This document shows positions 11,708 to 23,928 of a stretch of DNA of 64,000 bases, one piece after another (position 1 is the first letter of the stretch; each line of letters starts with the position of its first letter). The stretch is taken from contig OY730174.1 of assembly GCA_963422465.1 (NCBI GenBank), positions 496,001 through 560,000 of the forward strand. The letters are read 5' to 3'. The position numbers and the translations under genes are program-made. The DNA comes from Lichina pygmaea (Eukaryota; Ascomycota; Lichinomycetes; Lichinales; Lichinaceae). The notes under the pieces are model-generated. The model saw nothing but the letters and a program-made list of their open reading frames with translations, did no database searches and was not told the DNA's origin.

Positions 11708-12480
11708 AAAACGCTGCTTTGAACGAGACCAAGGGCGAACTTCTCGCTCCAGATAAGTCTTCTCGAAGAGCAAACTGTCGAGCAGGATTGGAGGCGGTAG
11801 AGATTCCAGAACAATCGACAACAAGCCGCGATCTTCTTGAGTGCCTGGAGGAAGGCAGTCGATCTCGACGAAACTCTTGATGGTGCTGTTGCACCTGTGC
11901 CACCAAACAGTGACTGAACACTGGCTTCTGCACCACTGTCCTACCGGTGGTGCACCACAAGCCGTCTTTTGCCAGATGGCCTGAAGACTGATTGCCGAGA
12001 AGCAGATAGTTGGACGTCATCTAAATCAGTGTTACCTATTGCTGATCGATAAAGTAAGTGTATGGCCGAACCGGGATGTGAGGCGAAAAGACAGTGACTG
12101 ACCGAAGAAGAACCAGAGACAGGCGACGACAGACAAAACCACTGCTGCTGTCCGAAGATTTTTGGAACAGACTCGAGTTGAAGGCGTCAAAGAACAGTGC
12201 TGGTTGTAGCAGGTACCAGCCTGCTACATTGACAAATCAGACAAGTCGGACGACAGCACTGCTGTTGGTCCCAGAGGTCGATGTGGACTTGGACACCGGG
12301 GTTGTCGTTAACTGTTCGACAAGTTCTGGTGGGTCGGTATCGTCGGCAGGTTGAATTGGTATCGACACCCAGCTGAGCAGGTGTCGAATTTTCTTTGCGC
12401 TCGGCAAGCTGGGCTCGCAATAATATTGCGCAAGCCTGATCTCACGTGAGAGTGGGCTAGTGCTAGACGCCAGTACCGGC

Positions 12481-12558
12481 GTCTTTGGCGACTCGGGAAA
12501 GTAGGTTTCCCAGACAAAATCTTGCCAAATGTCTGGGAAACTCGAAATACCCAAAGAC
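12481..12558. repeat. Nested hairpin
   Basis: An outer 8-bp stem (GTCTTTGG with CCAAAGAC) encloses an inner perfect 12-bp stem (GTTTCCCAGACA at 12505-12516 with its complement at 12530-12541) and a 13-nt loop. Confidence 0.85.
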
Positions 12559-13560
12559 AGTTGGAACAAGAGTTCTAAAGTGGAAGATAGGTTGCCAAGC
12601 ACGGCCAGGTAAGTTCGACAACTATTGCGGTTGTTCAGTCGGAGGAACTATCGCAACTTGTCCTTCTTTTGTTGATCCTAAGTAACTTATTCTTTGTTAG
12701 TATTAAAGCCACATACTCAAGAAAGACTCTTGACAATCTGGTCCAAGGAAGCTCTTGGCAGACAAGGTAACCAACACCGCAAAGAAATCAAGCAAAACTT
12801 CTAGCAAGGAACACGAACATATACTATACCTGGCTACAAGGCCATGACACTGTGATAAGGCCACGCAGCGAATACTTATCGAATTGGCCTCGGCGTGCAA
12901 AAACACCACCTTCGACGTTATTGTTGGATAATAGTCTTGTCCTCACTTGGAAGATGACTAGCTTCGGCAGCCAGACAGACCGTCGGATGCGGTCTTGGCT
13001 CAATACCACCACAGACTTTCGAGTCTTGACAGTCTCGAGAAGGTAGCTCTTCACAAATCAGTCCAGAATTTTCTCGAACAACTGTGCTGGCCGCAACTTG
13101 GCCAGCCGGCGAGATTCTGATTCCAGATCCAGGGCTTGAAGTCGTTCACAGACTTGACGTCGTCTGGCCACTGTTCGTGTGGTGTCTCCGACAGAAGGGA
13201 AAGGTTGACGACTTGCTGTAGCAAGCTCGCATCAAGCTGCAAAAGATCCTTTGTCTTGCTCGCTTCAGGCTTGATGTTCGTCCAGCTATTTGTCGGTGAA
13301 AAAGCCATTGATTTGACTGGAAACAACATGAAGACGCTTGGCGTCGGGAACTAACCAATGCCGATTGGTCTGTCAGCTGAATCTGTCGTGGTTATCGATG
13401 AAAGAGTAAGTCTTCTTACGGAGAATCTTCCCAGCCATGTTAATGGCTGGTGTCACTGACATGTCCTAGTTTAACTCAAGTGTCATGTACATGACACCTG
13501 TTGTTCACGTTGAACTTTGGCTGTTTCAAGGCAACCGACATCTCGAAGAGCGGCGTGGAG

Positions 13561-13614
13561 TGGTGCAGGCAGTTGAACCTATCCCAGAGGTTCAACTGAT
13601 GACTTTCTGCACCA
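13561..13614. repeat. Two-part hairpin
   Basis: An outer stem TGGTGCAG (13561-13568) pairs with 13607-13614, and an inner 11-bp stem CAGTTGAACCT (13570-13580) pairs with 13588-13598 around a 7-nt loop. Confidence 0.85.
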
Positions 13615-13854
13615 CCCCACGGTGGCGTATCTACCATCTCTGGTAGATATACCTGGGGAATAAGATAAGAGTCCCCGGTGATGTTCCACGGTGGCTGTGG
13701 GTTGTGGGGTTGAGAATGTGAGTTGGAAGAGGGAGGAAGCAAAAAGAGGATTCGGGGGCGAAGCTGAGCGTTTTATACTAGCCAAAATTTGTTTTGATCT
13801 TGTGCGGTGGCGGGACGGGCCGCAGCGGGCCGGCGATAGCCGAAGCTGTGCCCT

Positions 13855-13919
13855 CACGTGGTGGTTATCACCACGTGACCCAGGGCCAGCTCAAGCGCTT
13901 GGAGTTCAGGCTCCACGTG
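13855..13919. promoter_or_regulatory. Three CACGTG E-boxes upstream of RIT1
   Basis: CACGTG occurs at 13855-13860, 13872-13877 and 13914-13919. The first two form the arms of a perfect 10-bp hairpin (13854-13878, loop GTTAT). CACGTG is the core site of fungal bHLH factors such as Cbf1/Pho4 types. Use in vivo is not shown. Confidence 0.45.
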
Positions 13920-13944
13920 CTGCGGGGCGTGTTACGCCCCGCAG
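13920..13944. repeat. GC-rich hairpin 66 bp upstream of RIT1
   Basis: A perfect 11-bp stem CTGCGGGGCGT with a 3-nt loop (GTT). It lies close enough to the RIT1 ATG (14011) to fall in the 5' leader, where it could hinder scanning or act in the promoter; both roles are inference. Confidence 0.8.
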
Positions 13945-14010
13945 TTACTGTGGGTGTGGGGTGTTGCTGGCCGAGCAAGAATCCCGGGGCAGGGCGGTGC
14001 TTGGTTAGCA

Positions 14011-16417
14011 ATGGCCACCAGCTCAGCGGCAGCGAGCGTACGACCCGAGTTGATTCCGCCTCAGCCGCGGCGGCGGCGGGGCGCTCTTCGGAACGAGCCC
14101 CGCGGTATCCGCGACCGCCTTCTTTCAATCGGGCAGGACTCTGTCTTCGTCGACGCTGTTGCGGCTTCGTTTGCGCGGCCAGTCGTGGCCAACGAGCGAT
14201 GCGGCAGCTGGTACGTCCGGCCGGGGCTCAAGCAGGGGAGCAGCTACTTCAAGAGCACGGACGGGCACTTTGGGCAGTGGGGCTTCAACCTACGGCGCCT
14301 CAACGCGCATCTCTTGGACATCGTGGTGCGCGGAGACGGGTGTGTCATCGTGGATTCGACGAGACGCGGAAAATCGATGCCGGATGCCTTGTCGAAGACG
14401 ATTCCAATCTGGTGCGCGGTGCTCAACCACATCCTCTTCCCCGGTCTTGTACATAGCAGCGATAGAGCCGGGGCCGAAGAATGTCATCGGTTGTACACTC
14501 CACCAGACTGCATCTCTGCTTCTGAGGACTCGCAGATCGAGGCTCGCATCGACGCCTTCGTGGGGAGCTTGAAGGCACGTGTAGGTGGCTCGAATCGGTC
14601 GTGACCGGCTCTAACATCTGTGGCTTTCATCTAGGAGCTTGACCTCGACGTTCCCTTCCCTCTGGCGTTGAGAGAGCGGCTGAAGGGGCCACTGAGGCCG
14701 GTCTGGGTGACGCCCGCTACATCTCTGCCTGCAAGCGTTCCGGGGTACTCGGACTTCTATCCTATCATTCTCTGCACTGCTTCACGCAGGATACGGAGCA
14801 GCGGGGAGACGGCGAGCAGAACAGATGGGGAGTCTCCAGGCATCGGCAATGAGTTTACGTATATCCAGGGTGCTGGTGACGACAGCGAGGCTTGGGCTTG
14901 TGTAAGTAGCCTGATATCTGCTTTTGTGCGCCTTGCTCGCGTGAACTCTACCCAGGATGTTTGGTTCTAGAGGGTGACTGACGGTAATTGTCCATGTGCA
15001 TGGCTTGTAGGGCCTCACACCTCAGCTGTTCTGGCAGCACAAAGATGAGCTGCTGGGTACCGCCGAGAGTGACCTCCCCTTGCTCATCTCCAAGATCCGT
15101 CCATCGGCTTTTTCTTCGGTACAATCAAGTCCCTCATTGCTTCTGGGAGTGGGCCAGCCTGGTGGGGGAGCTTCGAGAGAGACGTCGAAAACAGCGATGA
15201 TTCGAATCAAGCCGACAGCTTCCCTGCACTTTGTCCAGCCGTCGTTGTGCGGGCCTCGAACGTCGATGGCTCTTGCCGTTGAGCAACTCCCGGCTGCGAC
15301 GACAAGACTCATCATCCTGATCAGCTGTGGCGTGGAGGATACAGATTCCAGCAAGGCAACCCCTACAAACAGCAGAGATCCGCACGACAGCAATCCAGAC
15401 ACCATTCCTTCATCAGCGAAAGCCCCTTTGCGTTCGGCATCGCACAACAAAGCGAAGCCAAGGATCGGAACGTTGCACATCAACTCCCACCCCTCCAAGA
15501 AACAAGGTTATAGAGCCTTTGAGCAAGAGTTCTGCAGGCTAGAGGCTTTCCTCGCTTCGGCGCTGTCGTCGTCTGCTGGGGAGGCCGAGCCGTTGATCCT
15601 CGTTGCCCTGGGCGCTGGATCCCCCGCGGCGGGCATCATTGGCGGGGCTGCATGTCAGAGGTCTGATCACACGTCTCGTCCGGCCGGGCAGACGCATAAT
15701 GTGGGAGATGTGGCGAGGAGCGGCATCGCCGACTCCCAGGGCGGGGTCTTGAACAAGGACATGTGCCTTGCCGTGGCACTGGTCATTGCCTGTCTCTTCT
15801 ACGACGACGACGGTAAGTACGGTCATCTCGATCCCCTCACCTCATTCCCAGGTATCCATGCCACGCACCTACAGAGCTGTCCATACATCACCTACACATG
15901 ACTAACTCCACAGTCAGGGAATCTACTAGACTCTCCGAACCGCGCCACGTCTCGACGGCAAAACGACACCTCCGAGACACACGAACAACAACACCACTGT
16001 CGTGGTCCACCAGGATCTGTCTTCGGCCAGCCTGTGACGGCCATGGACAAAGCCTTCATCAGAACACGTCTGTCGTGGCTCACGACATCGCTCTTGTCCC
16101 CTCGCGCCGGCGGAGATTCAACCTCAGAGTTCTCCTCTGCTGGGGATCAAGTCGATCCTGCTCCGGACCGTCCTTTTCACGAAATCCCTCCCCCTCGCGA
16201 GACTCGAGCATCAATGCTAGCCGTGTCTGACATCAAGGACACGCAACCCTCTCGACGCATCCTAAAGGTCGTGCATGCGTTTCTCATGCCTAGACCTGCC
16301 ACCACCACCACTACCATCACCACCAACAACAACAGCACTGCCACTGCCACTGCCACCACCCACTCTCCCTTTCTCCCCATCTCACCCAATCTCCATCGAG
16401 CTAAAACAGCCAGGTAG
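14011..16417 (+). CDS. RIT1: Initiator tRNA 2'-O-ribosyl phosphate transferase (Rit1)
   Basis: Rit1 adds a phosphoribosyl group to A64 of initiator tRNA-Met, keeping it out of elongation. The product contains the family's conserved core: VANERCGSWYV, YFKSTDGHFGQW, RRLNAHLLDI, CVIVDSTRRGKSMPDALS and IPIWCAVLN. A C-terminal phosphatase-like segment follows (IRTRLSWLTTSL, RRILKVVHAFLM). Four exons keep phase: 14011-14580, 14635-14901, 15011-15812 and 15918-16417, giving 712 aa. Introns are 54 nt (perfect CTAAC branch), 109 nt and 105 nt; the last uses the second of two adjacent AG sites so that DDDG runs into NLLDSPN. The protein is longer than yeast Rit1 because of Ser/Thr/Asn-rich insertions and tail. 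The start is the first ATG in frame. The DNA just after the stop repeats the last exon. Confidence 0.92.
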
Positions 16418-16790
16418 CGATAATCTCCTCCGCTGAGCACGATTTCGATCCTGTTTCAGACCGTCCCTCTCATGAGACACCTCCTCTGGTTGTGACCCTG
16501 ACGCTGATATTGGTCGTGACCCCGGCACTGATGTCAGTCGTGACCCTGACACCTCCTCCCGGCAAGACCCCAACACTGATGCTAGTCGTGTTTGGATCCA
16601 AGGACGCGCAGCCCTGTTGACATATCCTAAAGCTTGTCCGTGCACTTCTCATACCTAGACTCATCACCACCAGTGCCACCAGCACCAGCACCACCAACAG
16701 CACCGCCACCGGCACCATCACCACCAACAGCGCTGCCAGCGCTGACACCCTCCCCCTCTCTCTCCCTCTCCCACCCACTCCATCCACCAT
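16418..16790 (+). pseudogene. Decayed tandem copy of the RIT1 3' end
   Basis: The segment repeats RIT1 positions from about 16120 to 16400 in the same orientation. For example 16447 onward (GATCCTGTTTCAGACCGTCC) matches 16154 onward, and 16594-16671 matches 16228-16305 (CATCCTAAAG, TCTCATGCCTAGAC and a CCACCA-rich tail). The copy has diverged, has a stop where RIT1 encodes SRRI, and contains an extra short tandem array of GACCCTGAC-like units (about 16485-16557). It cannot encode a working domain. Confidence 0.75.
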
Positions 16791-18039
16791 CGTAGATCTC
16801 TCTTTGGGCCAGGATACGTACTTATCTCCTCTCTGAATATGATCGATAATCCTGATATTCTCTCTCTCCCGTTTCGGTCTCTTCCCCGGTGCTGTACCGG
16901 TACTATACTCACCGTAGATACTTGTTGTACTATACATGGGCATACACTAAGTAGTACCATAGTTACTGTACCGTAGTATACAATATCACCTTCTACGACA
17001 CTGCGACTGCTACTACTGACTACCAGGTGATGATCTCGCGCCCGCGGCCCGCCGCCGCCCTCACCTCGTGGATCCTACGCCACGGAGTTCTCTCCCAGTT
17101 CTCCTGGGCTCAGGAGCAGCTAGATACTGGTTACTAACCGGCCATCCCCCCACGTTCTACAGATTACTCGAGAGGATAGCGCTGCCTGAGGCGCTGCAGG
17201 GAGAGGTTTTTTACTCGGTTGAGTTTTCCTAGCCTAATTCTATAGTTGACCCAGCGTAGCCTAGATACTCTAGCGCTAGAATGGTGTAGGAATTCAATCA
17301 ATCAATCAATCACCTTCTACGAGGGGCAGTGGAAGCGGGTGACTGACATCTGTGTTGCGTGCAGTGCATCTACCGTAAATCTACATGCAGATCTACATCT
17401 ACATGCACATGCACATGCACCTCCCCCCCCCCCCCCCACCCATGGCACGGGTACATCCACACCTACACACATGTCTACACACATGCCTACACCTACACAG
17501 TCATGATAGCTGTATAGTATAACGCCCAAACTTCAGTTCTCACCAACAGCAACAACAACAACGATAAGAACAACAACGATATCGACAACATCAAAATCAA
17601 AATCAACGTCAACACCACCACCACCACCACCAAAGAAAAAGAGAAGAACGATTACATCTTCCATCTGATCTATGTACTGCCTTGACCAGAGCTACTGTAC
17701 TGCAGTGTCTTGACCAGCACTGTCATCATCATAATCACCATCATCACTATTATCATCATCACCATCATCGTCATCCGTGCGTCTGTCGAAGAGAGATACT
17801 TACAAGTCATCGAGTGAGAAAGAATGGATACCTGTACGGCAGTTTACCAACACCTGGGAGAAAGGAAAAAGAGGGAAAAGGACTGATTCCGGTCATGGGA
17901 CGGAAAATTAGGACTTTATGATATCTCTCCCATTTCTTTCCCGCTCCCTCCCTCTGCTCCAAGAGAAAAGAAATGAAGGGAGAGATACTCTACAGTAATG
18001 GCTCGCTTGAAACAATCAAACCCCCCCCCTCCCATTCGT
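16791..18039. other. Intergenic region with simple repeats
   Basis: No gene is recognised. It contains (ATCA)n near 17298-17313, a C15 run (17423-17437), ACACCTACAC-like and ATCATC-like repeats (about 17455-17500 and 17718-17775) and CAACAA-rich DNA (about 17545-17625). The INO80 stop codon begins at 18042 reading leftward. Confidence 0.65.
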
Positions 18040-18398
18040 TCAGTTACCTCCATCGACCATCTGTAGACGTTCCTTGGCCGTTCGCGCCCGCTTGCTCCTG
18101 CTCGCACCTGCAGTGCCTCCGCTGACGGCATCCGCGCCCCTCTTCGGCGCAGCCGTCACTGCTGCCTTCTTTTTCTTGTTGTTGCCGGTGCTGTTGTTGC
18201 CGTTCCCAGCGCCATTCCCTCCGGCCGCGGCCGTGTCAGTCGCAGGGGCCTTGTTGCCGGTGTCGTCAAAGTTGCCTTCGCCTGGAACAGAACGTCAGCG
18301 ACCCAGTCCTTGCTCGCCTACAAGAAATCCACTTCGGGACCAGACTTACCCTCGTGATACATCTCTTCGAGGCTCACCTCGGCCTTCCGCTTCTTTGA

Positions 18399-18440
<42 letters not shown>

Positions 18441-21400
18441 TGTGGCATTGCCCTTTCTCCTCTTGCCCGTCTCGCCGTCCTTGGTGGCGGCCGCCATGAG
18501 CTCCGCTTCTCGCTGCTCGATCTGGGCGGCCTGGTCGTCGTCGGCCAGCCACATGGCCACTTCCTTGGTGCGGTTCTCCTTGGACCGCGTGTTGAAGTCC
18601 ACGCCCGCTCCGGAGCCGCCTGAGATGACGACGCGCTGCACCTCTTCCTTCTGCATGGCCCGCTTGCGGATGCGCTCCTCGATCGTGCCGCGCGTGATCA
18701 TGCGGTACACCGTAACCTGCCTCGTCTGGCCGAGACGATGGGCGCGATCCATGGCCTGGCTGTCGATGGTGGGATTCCAGTCCGAGTCGTAGAAGATGAC
18801 CGTGTCGGCTGCCGTCAGGTTGATGCCGAGCCCACCGGCGCGAGTCGACAGCACGAAGACGAAGATGTCGGGCCTGGTCTGGAAGTCGTGCACGCGATCG
18901 CGACGATCCTCGAGGCTCGTCGAGCCGTCGAGGCGCAGGTACTTGTAGTTCCGATGCGTCAGGAATTCCTCCATGAGGTCCATCATGCGGGTCATCTGGA
19001 AGTACAGCAGCACGCGGTGGCCGCCCTCTCTCAGAGCTCGGAGCAGCTCGTCGAGGCGCGCCAGCTTGCCGCAGTCCGTCACGAAGCGCCTCATCGACGG
19101 CACCCAGATCTTGGTGTAGCGCGCCTTGTCCGACGTTGGTGGTGGCAGCAGTCCGACGCGCGGGAAGTGGGCCGGATCGACCTTGGCCTCGAGCAAGCGC
19201 CGTTCGCCGGCCTCGGGCAGACCGTACAGGGCTCGTCGCAGTCGGGCATCGAAGAACATCTTCTGCTTCTCCATCTCCGCTCCGCCGCTCGAGCAGACGA
19301 GCTCGACCGGTGGCGCCGACGCCGCCGGTCTCGCGCACTGCTCCGTCGTTCGCAGCCCGGTCCGGTCAAAGGCGTCGGCGGCGACGTTCAGCAGGGCGGA
19401 CATGTAGCCTTCGGTGGTCGTCTGGGCCACGGCCCGACGGTCGTTGCGCGCGACGACCGCCAGTAGCGACGTCGCCGGTGAGAATGCGCCGCCCTCCTCG
19501 TCACCACCACCACCACCACCACCACCGTACATGACCTGTAGACGACCGAGGCCAGCGTGAGGACGGGACGCCTCGAGGGCGCGCGTCAGCAGGTCCGAGT
19601 GGAACGCCTTCGACACCTCGCCGGCGGACTCGGGGACGAAGCGCATCCAAGAGAAGGCTGCCGCGCCGTCGCTGCTGGCGCGCATGTGTTCCGGGTTCCA
19701 GACGTTGAAGAGGTGGTCGAGGTATCTGCCTCGGAAACCGGCCGCCGGGTTGGCACGGTCGGGAAGACGCACGCGCCCGTCCTGCCGGTAGATGAGCCGA
19801 GGCAGGCGGTACTCGATGAGGTTGCGGGTCGAGTATCGGAGCTGCACGAACGGTCCCTCGCGCAAGAACGACGCCGTCTCGGCGAAGTGGGCCACGGAGA
19901 GCGGCGAGGTCGTGTCGGCTCGCTCGAACAGGTCCGGGTGGTTGCAGACCTTGCGGAACTGCATCACCAGGTTCATGAGCGTGCTCGTGTCCTGGTCGCT
20001 GCCGCCGCGAGCACCCTTCTCGACGAGGTCGAGGATGTTGATCCGGTTGCGCAGGTTGGCGTACAGGGCGCGCTGTCGGTAGGTCAGGTCGCAGGCCACG
20101 TCCTCCTCGATCTTGTCGCCGAGCTCCTTCTGCACGTGGCGCTTGACGCGTCGGAGCATGAAGGGCTTCAGGATCATGTGCAGCCGCTTCAGCTGATCCT
20201 CGTTCAGTTTCGTGTTGCTCTGGGCGTGGCTCTCGATGTCCTTGGAGAACCAGTCGCTGAACTCGTCGTGCGAGTCGAAGAGGCTGGGCATGATGAAGTG
20301 CAGGAGCGCCCAGAGTTCCTGCATGTTGTTCTGGATGGGCGTGCCCGTCAGGAGCAGGCGGTTGCGCGAGTGGAAGTTCAGCAGGCACCTCCAGCGCGAG
20401 CTCTCCGAGCTCTTGATGGCCTGGGCCTCGTCGAGGATCATGTACTGCCACCGGATCTTCTGCAGGTACTGCGCGTCCTGCACGACGAGCTGGTACGACG
20501 TCACGAGCACGTGGAACTCCGACTCCTGGTGGTAGACGACGTGCTTGCGGTCCCAGTTTTTGCGGAGGACCTTCCGGTCCTTGGCCGTGCCCCAGTACGG
20601 CAGGATCTTGAGCGTCGGCACGAACTTGCGGATCTCTTGCTCCCAGTTGTGCAGGGTCGAGGCCGGAGCGACGACGAGGAACGGGCCCCAGATGCCGTGG
20701 TTCTCGGCGAGGTAGGCCATGACCGAGATGGACTGCACCGTCTTGCCGAGGCCCATCTCGTCCGCGAGGATGCCGTTGATGCCCTGCTCGTACAGGTTCA
20801 CGAGCCAGTTGAGACCCTTGAGCTGGTACTCCTTCAGCTGCGCCGTCAGCATCTTCGGTTGGTCCACGATGACGTCTCCGAGGCTGGTCGGGTTCTGGAA
20901 GTTCAGCTCGCCCTCGGCGTCGAAGGCGCGAGCTCGGTCCTGGGCTTCCTGGATCGCGCTCTGCGCGTTGGCCGCGGCGATGGCTTGCAGCTTGGACTCG
21001 TCGTCGTCGTCAAAGTCGAGACTCTCGAAGTTGGTGACCTTGGGGCCAAGGCCTCCGGCGAGCTCTGGCGGCGGCGCCGTGGTGTCGGGAGCGGTTGCGG
21101 TGTCGGCCGCCGCCGCCGCCGCCGTCGCGGCCACCGCTCCGGTGATAGGTGCCGATTCGACGGCCTGACCGCCGGCGGGAGCTGCGGCGGCGGGGGCGGC
21201 GGCGGTAGCAGTGGCGGCCACGTCCGGGCTGTCCGTCGACCGTTCGACCTCGTCCGTCTTGATCTTGCGTCCGATGAAATGCGAGTACAGCTCGGTCTGC
21301 GAGATGAGGAAGTTGAGCTTGCGGCGCTGTCGGTTCGCCTCCCGTTCGGCCTCGGCCCGCTTCGCGTTCTCGAGCTCCTGGCGTTCGGCCATGCGACGCA

Positions 21401-23293
21401 GATCTCGCTCCTGCTTCTCGTTCTGCTTCCAGAACGACATCATCTCCCTCATGCCCCGCTTGGCCCGGCCCTGCGAGTCCTTGCCGGCCTTGTTGGTGCG
21501 GCCGTGCCAGCGCTTGGCCTCCTTGTTCGCGAGCTGCGACGTCTTTCGGCAGTTGGACTGCTTGACGTTGAGCGAGGCATCCTTGATCCGGTGCGCGCGC
21601 GCGGCGTCCTTCTTGGCCATGTCGCGCCAGATCTGATCGTAGAGGGTGTTGTACCGCTTGGACGTGAAGGGCACGATCGGGGCCGGCGCCGTCTCCTTGG
21701 CGTCGGACGCCTCCTTCTTCGACGTCCGACGGGGATCGTCCCCGGGCGTGGCCGGCAGCGGCTCGTCGTTCTCCATGGCCGCGTGCGCCGCCTCGGCGGC
21801 GTCCTTCTCGGCCTGTTTCTGCTCCTTGCTCTTGCGCGGCCGGTTGCCGCGGCCGGTCGGCTTCTTCTTGGCCGGCTCCTCGTCGGGGGCGTCGGCGCCA
21901 CCGGCGTCGAAGGCCGCCATCGTGCCGCCTTCGAGGTTGAGCGGTACCGGCGTCACCTCGCGCAGCTGCCTCGACCCGTCGTCGTCGTCTTCGTCGTCGT
22001 CGTCACCGCCCGCGGCCGCGGCGGCGGCCCCGTCGAGGATCCGCCTCGTCGACTTGATCTTCCTGTGGGCCCGTTCGGCCTCTTTCAGGTACTTCTCACG
22101 TTCGGCCTCGTCCGAGGCCTTCTCGGCGCGATCGATGGCCTCGTTTCGTTTCCGCACCTCGTTCTGCACCGTCCGCTCGCGACGCCGTTTCCGCTGCAGG
22201 TCTTTCTTCCGTTCCTTTTCGTCCTGAACCTCGATCTCGTGCACCTCGGCGGCGACCTCGGGGCCGAACCGGGCTCCGAACCGGGCCTCGCCGGCTTCGG
22301 CGTGGCGCCGCAGCAGGCCGAAGAGACGGTTCGTGAAGACGATGCGTCGTCGCTGTCGATCGAAAGGAAGAGGTCAGTCGACGAGAGGGAAGGGGGAGAA
22401 AGATGAGAAGAGGAGAGAGGGTGAGAAGTCTTGTGTCGAGCTGGCGGGGACGAGGAAGAGGAAGGGGCGCCGAAAGCTTTCGGTTATCGCCGCATGGCCG
22501 CCTTCACACCCGACAAGATGGATTTTTAAATTGGTTTTTTTTTTTGCGCAAAAGGCGTGAGAGAGCACAGATAGAGGGCCACGAGCGACGACAGGTGGGA
22601 GAGAGAGAGAGAGAGAGATGTAGCACGTGCCTTCCGCTTCCTGCCCTCGGCCTCGGCCACATCCGCCATCCGTTTCAAACTCCGCTTCCTGAACCTCTGC
22701 TTATCGTCTTCGAACTCGGGTGAGTCCAGGTCGGTAAGGGCGACGTCGTCGACGGCAGCGGCTATGAGCCTCGCGGTTAGGTCCTTCTGCATCGGGGGGG
22801 CCACCTTCTTCCTCCTCTTCTTCGCCTTGGCCGTCGTCACGCCGCTCGTCGGGGTCGCGGCGACGGGCTCGCTCGGCGGGGGTGGAGGTGGAGGTGGGGC
22901 CGGCCGAGACTTGGCCGCTCGATCGGCCATGGTCCTCGACGGTTGGCCGTGGCTCGAACGCGTGTTCGCCCGTGACGTCGGGACCCCGGCCCTGTGGTTC
23001 TCGGACGGAGCGTGGTTGGGCGACCGTCTCGACGGCTTTCGCTGTTCCTTGGGCGGGGCCGCCGTCACCGGCGGCGGGGGCGGCGGTGGAGGTGGCGGTG
23101 GCGGTGGAGGGGGAGATGAGGTCGAACGCACCGGCGTCGTCGCCTTTCGCGTTGCCGGTGACCGTATGCTGGGCTCGGGGCCCGCGTCCGAGAGGATGCT
23201 CGAGAAGGCCATCGGGTTGGGGGTCCGGTCGTGCCTCTGGACGCCGAGCTCGTCAGCCTCGGTCGATCGCCGAAGAGGGCGGAAAACGGCATC

Positions 23294-23339
<46 letters not shown>

Positions 23340-23815
23340 ACGCTCGCCAATGGATCACTGACCTCGGACGTGCTGGTCGGGCTCTTCAGCGGAGTCACGG
23401 TTGGCTCGGCGGCCTGGTGGCCGTAATCGTGATACCGCGCCGGAGACTCGCGGGACGTCTTGACGGGCGACTGCGAGATGGAGCCGATGCGGCTGGACGG
23501 ATGGGAACGCGTCGAGCCGTAGGGAGGCGAGTGATGACGGTAATGAGAGGCGGCCGTCGTGGCCGCCGTCGCGGTCGGTGAGTGTCGGGCGCGGTCGAAC
23601 GGAGTCGTATCCGGCCCCGAGTCCAGGTAACTCGCCGATTCACGTCTCTGGATGAAACGGGCCAGGGTCAGTGTCCGATCGAGACCACCATCACCGGCGA
23701 GCGCTTCGGGCTCCACCGAGCTGGAGCGAATGAAAAGGAGACGAGGCAAGCGACAGGGATGGCTCGTGTGGAGACGTACATGATGATGATGATGATGATG
23801 GTGTTGGTGGTGGTG

Positions 23816-23861
<46 letters not shown>

Positions 23862-23886
23862 GGCTGCTGCTGCTGCTGCTGCGGCT

Positions 23887-23928
<42 letters not shown>

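Larger units (their letters stand above)
9931..13944. repeat. Hairpin-dense tract of unrelated inverted repeats
   Basis: About 4 kb with no convincing protein gene but many short inverted repeats with unrelated stems and short loops. The clearest are 9931-10003 (12-bp stem), 10189-10209 (8), 10991-11036 (21, two mismatches), 11616-11638 (9), 11653-11707 (23), 11929-11954 (8), 12205-12228 (9), 12481-12558 (8 plus 12 nested), 13431-13450 (8), 13480-13497 (9, no loop), 13561-13614 (8 plus 11 nested), 13627-13650 (8-10), 13854-13878 (10) and 13920-13944 (11). Weaker ones occur at 10439-10457, 12466-12483, 13086-13106 and 13354-13369. The stems do not share a sequence, so this is not one repeat family. 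It ends 66 bp before the RIT1 start codon. Confidence 0.7.

Noticed and set aside
9931-13944. CRISPR-like or satellite array
   Set aside because: The stems differ from each other and spacing is irregular; a CRISPR or satellite needs a repeated unit.
19557-22406. 949-codon open frame on the plus strand opposite INO80
   Set aside because: It mirrors codon use of the INO80 exon in GC-rich DNA, has no recognisable domain, and the minus frame has all INO80 motifs.
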